From assembly GCA_014529385.2 (NCBI GenBank), contig CM043969.1, positions 30,458,946 to 30,522,945 of the forward strand: DNA of 64,000 nucleotides, in the 5' to 3' direction. Positions within the stretch are counted from its first letter, which is position 1. Every line of letters begins with the position of its first letter. The notes below the pieces were generated by a model, which ran no database searches, was not told the origin of the DNA, and worked only from the letters and a program-made list of their open reading frames with translations. The DNA is from Adiantum capillus-veneris (taxonomy: Eukaryota > Streptophyta > Polypodiopsida > Polypodiales > Pteridaceae). Shown here piece by piece: positions 52,401 to 63,320 of this stretch. The translations under genes and the position numbers were made by a program.

Positions 52401-53389
52401 AAGTGTTTCTGCAACTTGCAGGCCAGTCATTTTTTTACCAGCATACTCAAGGGGCCCAACTCTAAGGACTGTGAAAAAGTTTCATCGGAAGGGTTGCCAA
52501 GTGAAGGAGATATTGAAGAACTACAAAATGCAAGAGCTAGACTCAAACAAGAGCTCAAGGAAGTCAGCAAAATGATAGAGACCACCCCTAAAAACAAAAA
52601 AAGAACTTGCTCCTAAGTAGATTGTAGTGGGTTGGTTGAAGATGGATTGGTAGATCGGGCCTTTTCTGCTTTAAAAAATTATTTTCTGCAACAGGTGGAG
52701 GTTGCCAAGGCTATTACCGCAACAATTCTACAAGCACTTATCAAAAAGCAGTTAGTCAAGCAAGCTAAGATGACTCTTGTATTTGGGTTTAGTGGAAGAA
52801 TCCGGAACAGGATTGAGATGATTTAGTGGCTTTAGGGCCTGGAAATTCTTGGACATGGAGGAGCAGTTGAAAGTACCTTCTACCCAGCCAAAGTTTTTTT
52901 TTAAAGCTAGAGGCAAAGAGTCCTCCGACATGGAAAAGATCCTTGAAAAAGGGCCCCTTGTTTTAATAGGACTACGGTCTATGTGGTGCCATGGGAGCTA
53001 GTGTTCAACTCGGCTGAATCCTACAAGGGTTCCACTTGAGTTTGTGGGATTGCCTAGCTGGTTGTGGAAAAACCTCAGGATGCTTGCCAGTCAATTGGGC
53101 ACCCCTTTATTTATACCTAACAAGAGAGGGTTTGGCAGGAACACAAACAGGGTTTGTATAGGCTGGAATGTTTCTAAAATGCCACCTAAGAGCATGGGCT
53201 TGTTACTATTTCACTCAATTTTGGGACATACTTTGGAGCATGTTTTGAATGCAACAAATCTGGACACTTTGCCAAGGATTGACCCATGAAGACTAATGGC
53301 ACTGTAGCGCCAGCAGCACAGGTCCCTAGTGAAAGGGAAACCCCAATGAAAGGGTTGGAGAAAAAAAGGAGAGAGTGACAAAGGGGAGA
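52401..53389 (+). pseudogene. L1-like LINE ORF1 (DUF4283-type, zinc knuckle)
   Basis: Translation crosses frames. 52416-52616 is a charged helix (IEELQNARARLKQELKEVSK). 52900-53200 resembles the DUF4283 region of plant LINE ORF1 (EKILEKGPLVLIGLRSMW, VGLPSWLWKNLRMLASQLGT). 53238-53277 reads ACFECNKSGHFAKD followed by TGA where the last knuckle Cys is due. The ORF continues beyond 53390 at 56178, after removal of the inserted LTR-like unit. Confidence 0.7.
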
Positions 53390-53394
53390 GTACA
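53390..53394. repeat. TSD of the LTR-like unit, left (GTACA)
   Basis: GTACA recurs at 56173-56177, directly flanking a TG...CA unit. Confidence 0.88.
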
Positions 53395-54055
53395 TGTAAG
53401 GTCTCTGACCCGATCACAAGAGCACCCTTGTACCACGAAATGAATACCATGGAATAAGTTACTATTTTTAGCAAGTTTCCAGATTCTGTCAGTGCCATGA
53501 TGTTTAGAATGTTATAAAGCTTCAAAATGTGAATTAAAATAATTTTTGTGAAAAATTTCTAAAAATAGTAATTTTTTGGTTACCCGAACCGTCCAGTCTC
53601 GACCGTCTCGAAAATCTGCACCCGTACCCCGAATTTGAAAAAAATGCATTTTCGGACCCCCGAGGGGGGGCTGCTAAATATGGCAGGTACTCAGACCCGT
53701 ACGTCTTAGCTTAGTATAGCAATTTATGGCATCAAAATCCGACTCGTATGGCCCATTTTAGCCTAAAACCAATTTTTCACAAAATTGTCCGGGAGGCACC
53801 GGGGGCCTGAGGCTGTGTGGGAACAGGTCCCAGCCCACTCCAGATCTGCTTTAGCAGCTAGGGGGCGCCCTCTTGCTTTGTGGGAGTCTTGGGGAAACTG
53901 CCAAGCCTGCAACTCAGTGTGAGAGTCAGTTTACTGAGCCAACTGGACACTTGGTGGGTAGGCAACTGGACTTGCCATGCAAGGACTGAGTGCTCACCCA
54001 GATGCATTTAGCAACACAAATCGATTTTCAGCCTGTAGGAGCCTATTTAAAGGCC

Positions 54056-54077
54056 TACACACACACACACACACAGA
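54056..54077. repeat. (CA)n microsatellite
   Basis: CACACACACA run of about 20 bp, with further CACACACA motifs to 54150. Confidence 0.9.
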
Positions 54078-54952
54078 TATGCTGACACACACTTATTGCA
54101 TACTCACACACCTACACACTGGGAAGGTGCTGCCGGCACACACACAGCTTTTGAAGGAGAAGCAAGGAGGGAGGTGCTGCCGAAATTCCCATCTCGAGGA
54201 TTCATTGCATCAGAAATTTAAGAGGATTCTCAACCCTAATCACGGTAATTATGGTTTAATCACTGCTCTTCTTAATCTCATCATTACCCACTCATAATTC
54301 TTGTCTACTATGGCTACTTTTAGCTATAATTCTCTATAGCTGCTCTCTAAGTTTTCGTAGCTATACTTCATTACATAATTATCATTCATTTAGTTAATTT
54401 ATTCAACCATTCATCATCCTTAATCAAGGATTAATGCATGATTAGGAAAGATTCTCTCTCTAGGCGGTATAGTCAATAAATTGTCATCTAGTAATAGTGT
54501 AGATTTGTCAGAATTCAATCTTTCAGTACTCAATAGAGTTGTAATTAAATTATACTTAATCTTCTCCCACATTTAGATGCGATTAAGGCTGAAAATTAAT
54601 CCGTCATTAGTCCAATAAGAAGAAGGTTTTTCCATCACACATGCCTGCGGTCACTCTGCACCTTCATATTGCTCTAGGAAAATGAATGAGCTTGCTTACT
54701 TCATATCTTTCGTGAATCAATTAGAAAAACTCTGAATTTCTTAATCATCTAAGCCAAGTAATTAACCTTAGAGTCGTTTTCCATAGGGTGGATACAGAAT
54801 TACCCTTAAAAATTGCTAGGGCAAAAAGGGAAAAATCTAACCTCGTGCATAAGGAGGAGTCTTTAATAAATCTAATCTGCCGATTGGTTTGTCATGTTAC
54901 TCTCGGACCTTAGTTCTTTTTTTGCAAGTCTATCATTTAAGTAGTGAGAAAA

Positions 54953-55144
54953 ATGGCCCCGGTTAAGAGAACTCGCTTTGGTGGAGCCCACGACCGCGAG
55001 GCGGGAACAAGCAATGTCAACAGAAAAGGAAAGGCTCCCATGGACGAGCAAATACCGGCCATCTCACGGGCTATTGACGAAGAAATGGAAGAGGTAGGTC
55101 CCAATTTCTATTCAAGTTGTTTAATTAACATTGCATACGATTAG
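54953..55144 (+). CDS. Small ORF inside the solo LTR
   Basis: It reads MAPVKRTRFGGAHDREAGTS, then NRKGKAPMDEQIPAISRAID and EEMEEVGP.., 64 codons. The N-terminus is basic and protein-like. At 55091-55098 the sequence GAAGAGGTAGGT matches a splice-donor consensus, after which coding character fades. It may be a first exon of an element ORF that begins inside the LTR transcript. The function is unknown. Confidence 0.4.
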   Translation: MAPVKRTRFGGAHDREAGTSNVNRKGKAPMDEQIPAISRAIDEEMEEVGPNFYSSCLINIAYD

Positions 55145-55387
55145 TTAGGAATGAACATATCCCCGAACATGTTGGAGAAATCCGACAGAAACCTCAGCAT
55201 TGAATGCATAGTACATTTAAGTATAAAGTAGGAAAGAAATGATTGATGGGTATGCTGTTTGCAAGAGGAAAGAATGTTTGCTAGGGAAAATTTAGCTCGA
55301 CATGTTCATTTTATCTCCAATGTTGAATCAGTCCTGACCCCCCTACTGATCACAGGGGGCAGAGTTCCTCGTTAGGGCTCTTGAATC

Positions 55388-55503
55388 CACGACTTGGTTT
55401 TTATGCGGTGGATACCCACGACTTGCTTTCTATGCAGTGGGAACCCATGTCTTGCTTTCTATGCGGTGGGAGTGTCCATGACGTGCTTTCTATGCGGTGG
55501 ACA
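55388..55503. repeat. Minisatellite, about four 30-bp units
   Basis: Units contain CACGACTTGCTTTCTATGCG followed by GTGG(A/G) and vary at a few positions. Confidence 0.85.
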
Positions 55504-56177
55504 TACCTAGTTGTATGGGCAGCTAGGCGACAACGGGAGGAGTGAACTCTCGCTAGAGGGGGGATGTTGTACCTCCAGAACATTGGAACTTTTATGAATA
55601 AGTTTGAGTAGAATTTTTACTAGAATTCTGTCTTGGTGTTGTTTGCAATACTGGTTGAAGGGCTGTTTTAACGAACCATGTGATTCGGAATTAAACAAGG
55701 AATATCTATGTTGAACAACCTTTGTGGTAGTAATTAGGTCACAAGAGGAAGTGTGAGTGTGGGGGTGGAAAGTGGGGGCTTGGCTCGGGTTGCCAATGCC
55801 TACGAGATGGGTGGTCCCGATTGGTTGGGAACTCTCTGTCCCCATAGTGCTTACTCGATATTGGTATTACTCATTGCCCCTAGAGCGGCGAATCCTCGAG
55901 AGAACGTGCCTCTGAAACATGGGGAAAAAGGCACTCGGGGTTTCTCTCCTCTTGGAAGGTGGGTCTTAGGATCGCTAGATAGTTAAGTACGCTTCCCCTG
56001 CGAGGTGGAGCTAGATCTCGTTGCTAGTAGGCTCGAACTCGACTCACTTTGTGATGAGAGATCGTCCGCTAGTTGAACCCTGAACCATTTTGTTTGCTTC
56101 CGCTATAGATCTAGTGGCCACCAGGTTTACCATCAGATCCGTTGTTTGATACGACGGGGTGGGGACCTCACAGTACA

Positions 56178-57179
56178 AGGGAAGATAAACAGGATATGGT
56201 ATGCGACAAAATGGTTATCAAGTTGTAGGAAAAGAATGTGGAGAAATTGAGTCCCATACCCTGAATCCTCGAAGGCCCATGCAAGGATAGTGTGTTCATT
56301 GTTCCTGCTTCTACCCCAAATTTTTTTACGATAGCAACTACATCGATTGTTCAAGTCCCTAGTTTGAAAAGAGCCAAAAGTGTGAAGGCAATGGAAAGAG
56401 ACTCCAGATTCTCAAAGATGAAAGAACACTTAAGGTGAAAGGACCTGCTCCATCCTCCACCCCTTTGAAAGAAGGCGGGTATACTGTCCCACTTCATAAT
56501 CCATTCGCAGTACTTCAAGAAAATAAATCCCCTGAATTGGAACCCGCAGATTCTCCCACGTCCAAGGAGATGGGGCATGTGCATGATTTGGATACTGAAG
56601 AATTCGTCCCTCTATCCCAATGAATTCCTCACTAATGATGAAGTATCTCACTATCCAATCTTGGAACGTGAAGTGGTTAAAGACCCATAAGAAGAGTGCC
56701 CTCTTTTGGGAGTAAATAACAAATGAGAAGGCAATCAATTGTTTGGCCATCCTAGAACAACACTTGGATGCTCATAGAAAGAGAAAGAAGGATCTAGGAA
56801 AGAAACTTGTATTCTAGGGAGAAGGAAGTAATGGTTTTAGTGGCATCCCTAGCATTGATGACAGGGAATTGGAGCCAAAGTTGGTTTTGAACCACCCCTC
56901 TGGCAGAGTCCTTGGGATTAGAATTAGATGGAAAGGGCATCCCTTCACCATTGTGAATGTGCACAGCCCTTACAAATAATGCAAAAGATAGACCTAAATT
57001 ATGGATGCAACTTATAGATACTCCTATTGAAGAAGAATGGTTTTTGGTTAGTGACTTCAATATATTGACTTCAATATGGCGACTTCAATATGCCAATATG
57101 TTATTGGAAAAGACTAAATGCCAAATTTTATGCAATAAGTAGGCCATGATCAACTTATGGGAAGTCGGCCCATGGAAAA
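56178..57179 (+). pseudogene. LINE ORF1 tail and start of ORF2 endonuclease
   Basis: 56178-56630 continues ORF1 with the linker HNPFAVLQENKSPELEPADS. From 56635 the sequence reads LTIQSWNVKWLKTHKKSALF, the start of the AP-type endonuclease of L1-like elements (WN motif). Later come GRVLGIRIRWKGHPFTIVNV and HSPYK. It ends where F begins at 57180, so RT is not in the window. Stops are frequent. Confidence 0.72.
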
Positions 57180-58765
57180 TGTCATAAAAACTAATATCTA
57201 ATTCTCCTAAATGTTTTTGTCATGTTAAATTGATCATTTAATATGGGGAAGTGACAAGGGAGAAAAAGCTAGAATATTGGTTAAGCTAGCACACCGGCCA
57301 CAGTAGGGATCCAAAGGAGGGAAAATAGGGATCCAAAGGGGGGGCCATCTACAAAAGAGCAAGGTGCAACAATGGGCTAAAAAGACCCTAAGGTTCAGCC
57401 CATTAAGACTTCTAAAATGCTAAGGTTCCAAAATTCAAAGGTTGTGTCCAAAGGCCAAACACTAGGGAAATTGGATGCTTTGTGTGTGTCCCACAAGTCT
57501 TCATGCATCCCTACATAGGAGGGGCAAGCCCTAGTTGTAGGAGATGAGAGAGAAACTCACACACACACACACAAGCTCCCTTTACACAAAGGGAATGAGG
57601 GACACATGTCAGCTTCCTAGCCCAGATGCCCACAAGGTGTACTCAAATCCTATTGGATGGCCTTGGAGGTGGACCAATGAGAAGTAGGCCAGAGTAGATT
57701 TAGTTTAATTAATTTAAAAACACTTAATAAAATAACCAATAAGGATTAAGCTCTCTAGAAGAATAGTGGACAGTCTCCCAAGGGGTCCAATGAGCATTCA
57801 ACAGCCCAATGGCTTGCCTGATTCCTATTGGCTAGGAGGCAATGGGGCCCAATGATAATTTAGTTGCATTTATTAATTACCTAAATCTCTCACAAAAGGG
57901 GAAAGGGGGACACATGTCAAAAGGCTATCACTTATGCTCCTAAAATCCTATTAGCTAGGCCTAGGGAGGTCCAATAGGGCTACATCATGAGCAATTAGCA
58001 AGACGGGTCGACCAAGAGGGAGAGGGGGCTGATTTTCTCAAGGAATTATTCACTTACACACTCACACAATCTATGTGTGAAGCAAGAAGAATCTCTCTCT
58101 CTCTCTCTCTTTCAAGCTTTAATGGAAAGCTTACCACCCACTCTAAGCTTGTGAGAAGGGAGGCCTACACCAACAACTCTTGGCTTTGTGATGCAAATCC
58201 AACAAAGAGCCAAGATTCATTGCATGCTCATCTCCTCTATTATGCTAATTACTAACCTAATCTATGCTAATATGAGTGATTATGTGGGAGATGTACATCT
58301 TTCTCGTAAGAATACTCATTCTTACTCTCAATCTACTCTCATACCCTGCTAGCTCTCACCATCTTGGAAGGTGTGTGAGGTCTTGGGTCTGAGACCGTGA
58401 GGGAATTGATGTTGTGTTTTTCTAAGTTCATGAAGCTTCCATCTTCATTGCACTAGCTAGTACTGAAGGAGCACAAAGAATTGTATTGTAAAATGTTTCT
58501 CATGATGGGAGAAACCATAATACAAAGCCTTTTGGAGGGGGGACCGCCGGCTCCATGTAAATCCGGTCTTGGACTGTTGTCAATAGTTTAATTTCTCTCT
58601 CTTTTGAAGTATTGTTCATGATATCTAACTAGGTGTTATACTTTTTGTTGCTCTCTCCACCCAAGCACTCTTGTTATTCTCATTAGGAATCTATTCTAAT
58701 GAAATGCTCACTATGTTCATGCTATTTTCAGCTACACACAAGTTACTAGGCCATTAAATGTTACA
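57180..58765 (+). repeat. F 5' LTR
   Basis: It runs from TGTCATAAAAACTAATATC to AAATGTTACA, 1586 bp, with the PBS one base later. It contains AC and TC microsatellites (57558-57571, 58092-58111). It matches A LTR segments 10995-11770 and 48894-49800 in order, without the MITE and the CTGACTAAG array. Confidence 0.92.
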
Positions 58766-58766
58766 T

Positions 58767-58778
58767 TGGTATCAGAGC
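58767..58778 (+). other. F primer binding site (initiator Met tRNA)
   Basis: TGGTATCAGAGC lies one base after the LTR end, fixing the 5' LTR boundary and the strand of F. Confidence 0.92.
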
Positions 58779-59138
58779 ACAAGGTTTCTCTTTTCTTGCT
58801 CAAGAAGGGAGGTCCTCAAGATAGCTATAAATGGTTGGTATTATTAATTGCATGTGAGTAAGTAGAATAGGGATTTTTCAGCCTTGCAATGCACCTGCCT
58901 TTGTGCAGATAACGGGGCATCACCGTTGAGAGCTATGGTCTTAATAGTGGAGTCCTACGGGGCTTTTGCCTACGGCTTTAACTACTATTGACCCTCTCTT
59001 CTATTCCTTGCAATTAATGATATTTGAGCCACGGGTACAGTAGCTTGAGTCCTTTTTCTAAAGGGGTAAAGAGGAGTAGAAACTAGGGCTTGAAGTGCCA
59101 AAGTACACCTTAAACGTTTACACCTTAAAGTTGTTAGA
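58779..59138 (+). other. F leader
   Basis: About 360 bp of untranslated leader between PBS and the first gag Met. No other feature is seen. Confidence 0.7.
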
Positions 59139-60508
59139 ATGGCTGACAATAGTAAAGAGATTGAAATTAATGTTGATAACTTTGATTTTACATATGAGCA
59201 GGCTACTAATGTGCCCCTATGCTTGTTAACTACCTTGTTTCTAGGCTTCAACAAGCCATGGGCAATCCATCCCTCCAAAGTGAAGTGCAACGGCAGCTTC
59301 GTTCTCATGGTATTCTCCAAGCTCCCCACCATGATGAGAGAGTACCTAAGAAGCCTCCTTGTGAGACTTCCAAAAGAGGACTCTCTCCAATTTGGCAAGA
59401 AGAAGAGGATCCATACGAAGGGCTAAAAAGTTTGCTCCTTGATGATGCATCTCGATTCTCCTTCCCAAACGAGAATTCAAGAGCTCCCACGGAAGGAACG
59501 AGAAAGAATCGAGTCTCCCGCAACCACGACGGAGATGGCTCCACAAAGATGGCGGGCTAAACGCTCCCCATCACCTCCAAAATGGAGGAGACCATCGTAC
59601 ACTTCTCCACACTATAGTTCAAAGAGGGATGATAAAAAGCAAGAGAAGAAAAAGGCAAGAAAGAGGACACCCTCTTCTCCATCTTCTTCATCCTATTCCT
59701 CTTATAAAAGTGATGGTGAAGACCAAGAAGTTAAAGGCAAGAAAAAGGAAAGAAAGAGGTCACCCTTTTCTCCATCTTCCTCAAATTCTTCATCTTCTGA
59801 AGAAAGTGAGGGTGCAACTTTTGAACCATCAAAAAGAAGAGGCCATCAGAAATCCTATGCCGCATGGAAGAGGTCATCCAAGCTCAAGAAGTTCAAAGAG
59901 GGAAGGAAGAGCATGTCTTTCCTTACCTATGATGGCACCTTCGGTGCTACGGACAAAGTCTTGGCATTTATCCAACAATTTGATGCGGCGTTTGGAGATG
60001 AGGGCTTCATGGAGTCCTCTAAGCTACGCCATGTAGCTATGCACTTTCAAAAGTCCACGAGGCAATGGTGGTCTAGCCTATGGGCCAATGGTGAAGCTCC
60101 ACGAATGTGGAAAGCTTTAAGAGCTTCCATTATGAAGCAGTTTTTGGCCACCGATCCCAAAGAAAAAGTACTCACTGAACGATGAAGCTTGAAGCTCTCT
60201 CCTTACAAATCCATTCACAAATATGTAGAAAATTTTTGGGACCTACAACTCAAAGCCACTATCTTCAAAAAGTTGGATTTTGGAGAGCAAAAGCAACAAT
60301 TTTGTGCGGACTTAACTGAAGAAATGGTGGAGTATGTCAACTCCCAAAGGCCACACACCATATCGGCGGTTATACACCATACTATGGTCGCCTCTTGAAT
60401 CAATTTCCAAACAAGGGCTAAAAGAAATTTTAAGCCCACAGAAAACAAGGGTTCCAATGAGCCTAAGGGTAAGGACAATGTCCAAAAGTCTCGTAAAGGA
60501 TCTCCTCT
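59139..60508 (+). pseudogene. gag: F Gag with Ser/Arg-Lys-rich repeats
   Basis: The start is MADNSKEIEINVDNFDFTYE at 59139. A frameshift near 59225 leads to 59219-59560, and another near 59440 leads to 59439-60185. This last holds a basic/Ser-rich region with two related units (KARKRTPSSPSSSSYSSYKS and KERKRSPFSPSSSNSSSSEE) and then the gag core (FQKSTRQWWSSLWANGEAPR). TGA at 60183-60185 interrupts it and the core continues at 60189-60398. The CCHC knuckle found in A (6850-6891) is absent, apparently deleted. Confidence 0.8.
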
Positions 60509-61046
60509 ATGCCATGCTTGGGGAAAGAGTTGGCCACCAAGCTAGGCATACAAGCCTATGAGATGGGAGATTTCCTACCCACAAATGGTGCTTTCAAGGG
60601 GCAAGAAGCTTCAGCCACTCCCTTAATCGGGAAATTGAGGCTCCATGTCCAAAGCTATGTGGACAAAGAGGACTTCTTTATCTCTCCTCTCAAGCATGAG
60701 GATGTAATCCTAGGGCCACCATGGTTTGATCACATGGCTGCCAACGTTAAATTCCCTGAAAGGAGAATCTCCCTTAAGTTTAGGGAAAAATACATGTACA
60801 TAGATGCCAAGGCAATGGGTAACACCATATCCATTGTACATACGCAAGCTTTCAATAAGTCAATAAAGAGCTCTATTTCCGTGTACATGATTTTTGTTAA
60901 AGACTCTCAAAATTGAACCTAATTTTTTAGCAAAAGAAAATATACACAATCAAAAGGAATTAGAGTTATCCAATTTTCTCAAGGGGTTTCAAGATGTCTT
61001 TATTGACGACATCCCTTGTGAGCTACCTCCTAAACGAGGCAGCTTG
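60509..61046 (+). pseudogene. pol: F protease C-terminal part and pre-RT linker
   Basis: The frame at 60509-60916 has ELATKLGIQAYEMGDFLPTN, EDFFISPLKHEDVILGPPWF and DHMAANVKFPERR, parallel to A. The active-site segment of A (FDPSSTHNF) is missing: the sequence goes from SPLCHAWGK directly to ELATKLG. The linker LSNFLKGFQDVFIDDIP at 60970-61020 matches A. Confidence 0.8.
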
Positions 61047-61149
61047 TGAAGGGGATCTAGGAATTGAACATTAATTTGAAATATGCAAAGCTTGAAGAGA
61101 AAGGTTCAACTGTTTGGTCAAGACAAAGTGGTCCACAAAAAGGAGGTAA

Positions 61150-62283
61150 GACTTAAAATTGTATGTGGTGTGATAGTCTTGACCATGTTAGGAATGAGTG
61201 CAAGGAGTTTACTGAAGCCAAGCGTAAAGATGCGGTTTTTTGGAAGGATGGTTTGATACACTTGCGAGAAATAAGGCTACCTCTAAAGACCAAATATGGA
61301 AGAGGTGGTATGAAGAAAAGCATGGAAGAGATGTTGCAAGAACACCATGCGAGTGTATCTAAAGCACTAACTTATGGTGTGCAGATTGAGAACAAAGGGC
61401 GGGAAAAATCAATTGAAGGTTCTAGCAGGAATGGGGCCTTCTGGCCGTATGCTATGACAACAACAAAAAAATGTAAAAGCTGGGTATCAACATTTGTGTC
61501 AAGTGGGAAACTATATTAGAAAGACTACTAGGTGGTAAGACCCTGTAGATTCCCTCTTAGTATATGCATAGATAGCTAAATCTCAAAACAACGAGTTTTT
61601 TGCATAAGAGAAGCAAAAGAGGGGAGAGCATCTGGCAGGAACTTCAAAGAGAACGACGAGATTAGAGGTACCAAAGGGAAAAGAGTCTAGCTAAAGAAGT
61701 ACCTCCTACCCGGCATGACATCTCAATGGATGAGGCTGAGAAGGAGAAAAAGACAAAAAAGCACAAGGTCCTTCATATAAGCTGAGATCTAATATTGAAC
61801 AGGCTACTGACATGAGAAAGGTACTTGAGGAATGCATTCTGAATAGTAGAGTGGAGTTTACCCTAGTTGAGATCCTGGTATTGCAAAGCGTGAATGTCAA
61901 GATAATATTATTGATCTCATGAAGAGGAAGAGCCATATATTGTATGGGCCTAAAAACAATCCAACCAGGATACAGGAGGTGTAGAGAATTTATGAACAAA
62001 TTGAAGCTATTATGGGTAGTATTACTGAAGAATAACTAGCTCAGGATAAATGGGGAAGCATAGTGGACAATAATGAGCTTCCAAGACTGGTAAAGCATGT
62101 CAGATCTCATGAGGATGAGTATGGAGAAGATGTACCTCATAGCCATTTTACACAGAATCATTGGGCCAGGGCTACTACTGAAACTTTGGTAAAGGTACAT
62201 GATTTGGAAGAGCCAGTTTTTGGTAGGTCATAGATCAGAAGTAAACCTTATGTCAAAGAGCTTGTTCTTGAAAGGAAAGTGGC
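61150..62283 (+). pseudogene. gag: G gag remnant with zinc knuckle
   Basis: 61163-61519 opens with MWCDSLDHVRNECKEF; with the preceding Cys (TGT at 61160) this is CMWCDSLDHVRNEC, a CCHC knuckle. The rest is charged (GMKKSMEEMLQEHHASVSKA). 61550-62283 is degraded, with pieces such as AKRECQDNIIDLMKRKSHIL and ELPRLVKHVRSHEDEYGED recognisable in three frames. Confidence 0.7.
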
Positions 62284-62658
62284 ATGTTGACTTGGAACAT
62301 GGGTGGTGTATCCGAGCTGCCATCAGGGGATATGCATGGTGCATGCCCTAATGTTAAAATAACCATAGGGGATGTTAGCGATGAACAATTATTCTTTTTG
62401 CAGGATCACTCTACGTATCAAGTCCTTTTAGGGAAGCTTTACATTACGACAGTGAGGATGGAAACCACGGTTTTGGATGATGGATCCGTGTATGTTAGAA
62501 TCAAAAGTCGTGATGGTAAGAAAGTTGTTCAGTTTTTGACTGTTTGTGTGGATCATGCTAGGAACATGGATACCTTAAGAGATCATATATTGCCAAAGTT
62601 GATGAAAGAACTCAAAGAGAATAGGGGCTTTCATGATTTTTTCCAAGTGCCATTATAA
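62284..62658 (+). pseudogene. pol: G aspartic protease region
   Basis: The sequence includes GACPNVKITIGDVSDEQLFF, STYQVLLGKLYITTVRMETT and DDGSVYVRIKSRDGKKVVQF. The LLG-KLY-T segment is the retropepsin C-terminal signature (LLGrPyi). The N-terminal active site lies just upstream in degraded sequence. The frame ends at 62656-62658. Confidence 0.7.
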
Positions 62659-63320
62659 AGTAGGACTACGATGGTGCTTTGGAGGAAAAGTTCTCACTGA
62701 TAGCGGATGTTTACAAAGAGGCTTTTTCTTTAGGATTTTTGGGGCTGGCTTTGGAAAGGTTGGTAACTTACAGAAAATTCAATGACTTGTGAAAATGGGA
62801 GAGGAATTCAAGGCATTCTTCAAGGATGTGAAATACTAGACCCAGATAAAGTAATTTCAGGTATTTTTGAAGAATACATTTCTGTGGATACAATGGGGGA
62901 ACTGGATGTAGTCATACAATCTAATGGTCAAGCTAGGATAAATATGGTTAAGGTAAACTCTCTTAACATATATGATTTGATTTTCCAATTCAAAGAATGT
63001 TTAGATGCAGAATAGGTACAAGTGAATACGAAATAGAAAACAGTGGCAAAGAAGGTTAGACTAGTGGCCATTCTGTTGCCAAAAGAGAGTGATACACTTA
63101 TGGAGAAAGCATCTCAGCAACCTATCCTCCAAGATCCAGGTAAAATTGGACACTCATTTACTGAAGAAACTCTATAGGAATTAAAGATTGGTGCTACAAT
63201 TTTATAAATCAAGAAGAGATAGAATGTTTTTGAGAGATGTTAAAGAAGCATGGGAAGGATTTTTCTTTCCAACCAGGTGAGGTCAGTTGTGTTGATCCTA
63301 GTGTTGTAGCTCCTATGGTG
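62659..63320 (+). pseudogene. G protease-RT linker
   Basis: Short frames (62782-63015) hold acidic sequence (GIFEEYISVDTMGELDVVIQ). No catalytic motif is seen. Stops occur at 63013-63015 and around 63170. Confidence 0.5.

Larger units (their letters stand above)
53395..56172 (+). mobile_element. Putative solo LTR, 2778 bp
   Basis: It starts TGTAAGGTC and ends GACCTCACA, a short imperfect inverted repeat typical of LTR ends, with a 5-bp TSD GTACA. There is no gag or pol inside. It contains a TATTTAAAG motif at about 54038, a CA-repeat, a leader-like stretch, a small ORF (54953-55144) and a minisatellite. Joining the flanks restores LINE sequence. An LTR of this length is long but within the plant gypsy range. 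Confidence 0.75.
57180..61046 (+). mobile_element. Chromovirus F (same family as A), 3'-truncated
   Basis: A 5' LTR (57180-58765), PBS, leader, gag and the C-terminal part of protease are followed by the pre-RT linker, which ends near 61046 where G sequence starts. The LTR ends and the protease match A. It is inserted in the LINE. No 3' LTR is present, so no TSD can be checked; GAAAA lies before the LTR. Confidence 0.88.

Noticed and set aside
55753-55986. 77-codon frame in the solo LTR (MSVGVESGGLARVANAYEMG..)
   Set aside because: It is short, has no domain or conserved partner and lies in LTR sequence; chance is likely.
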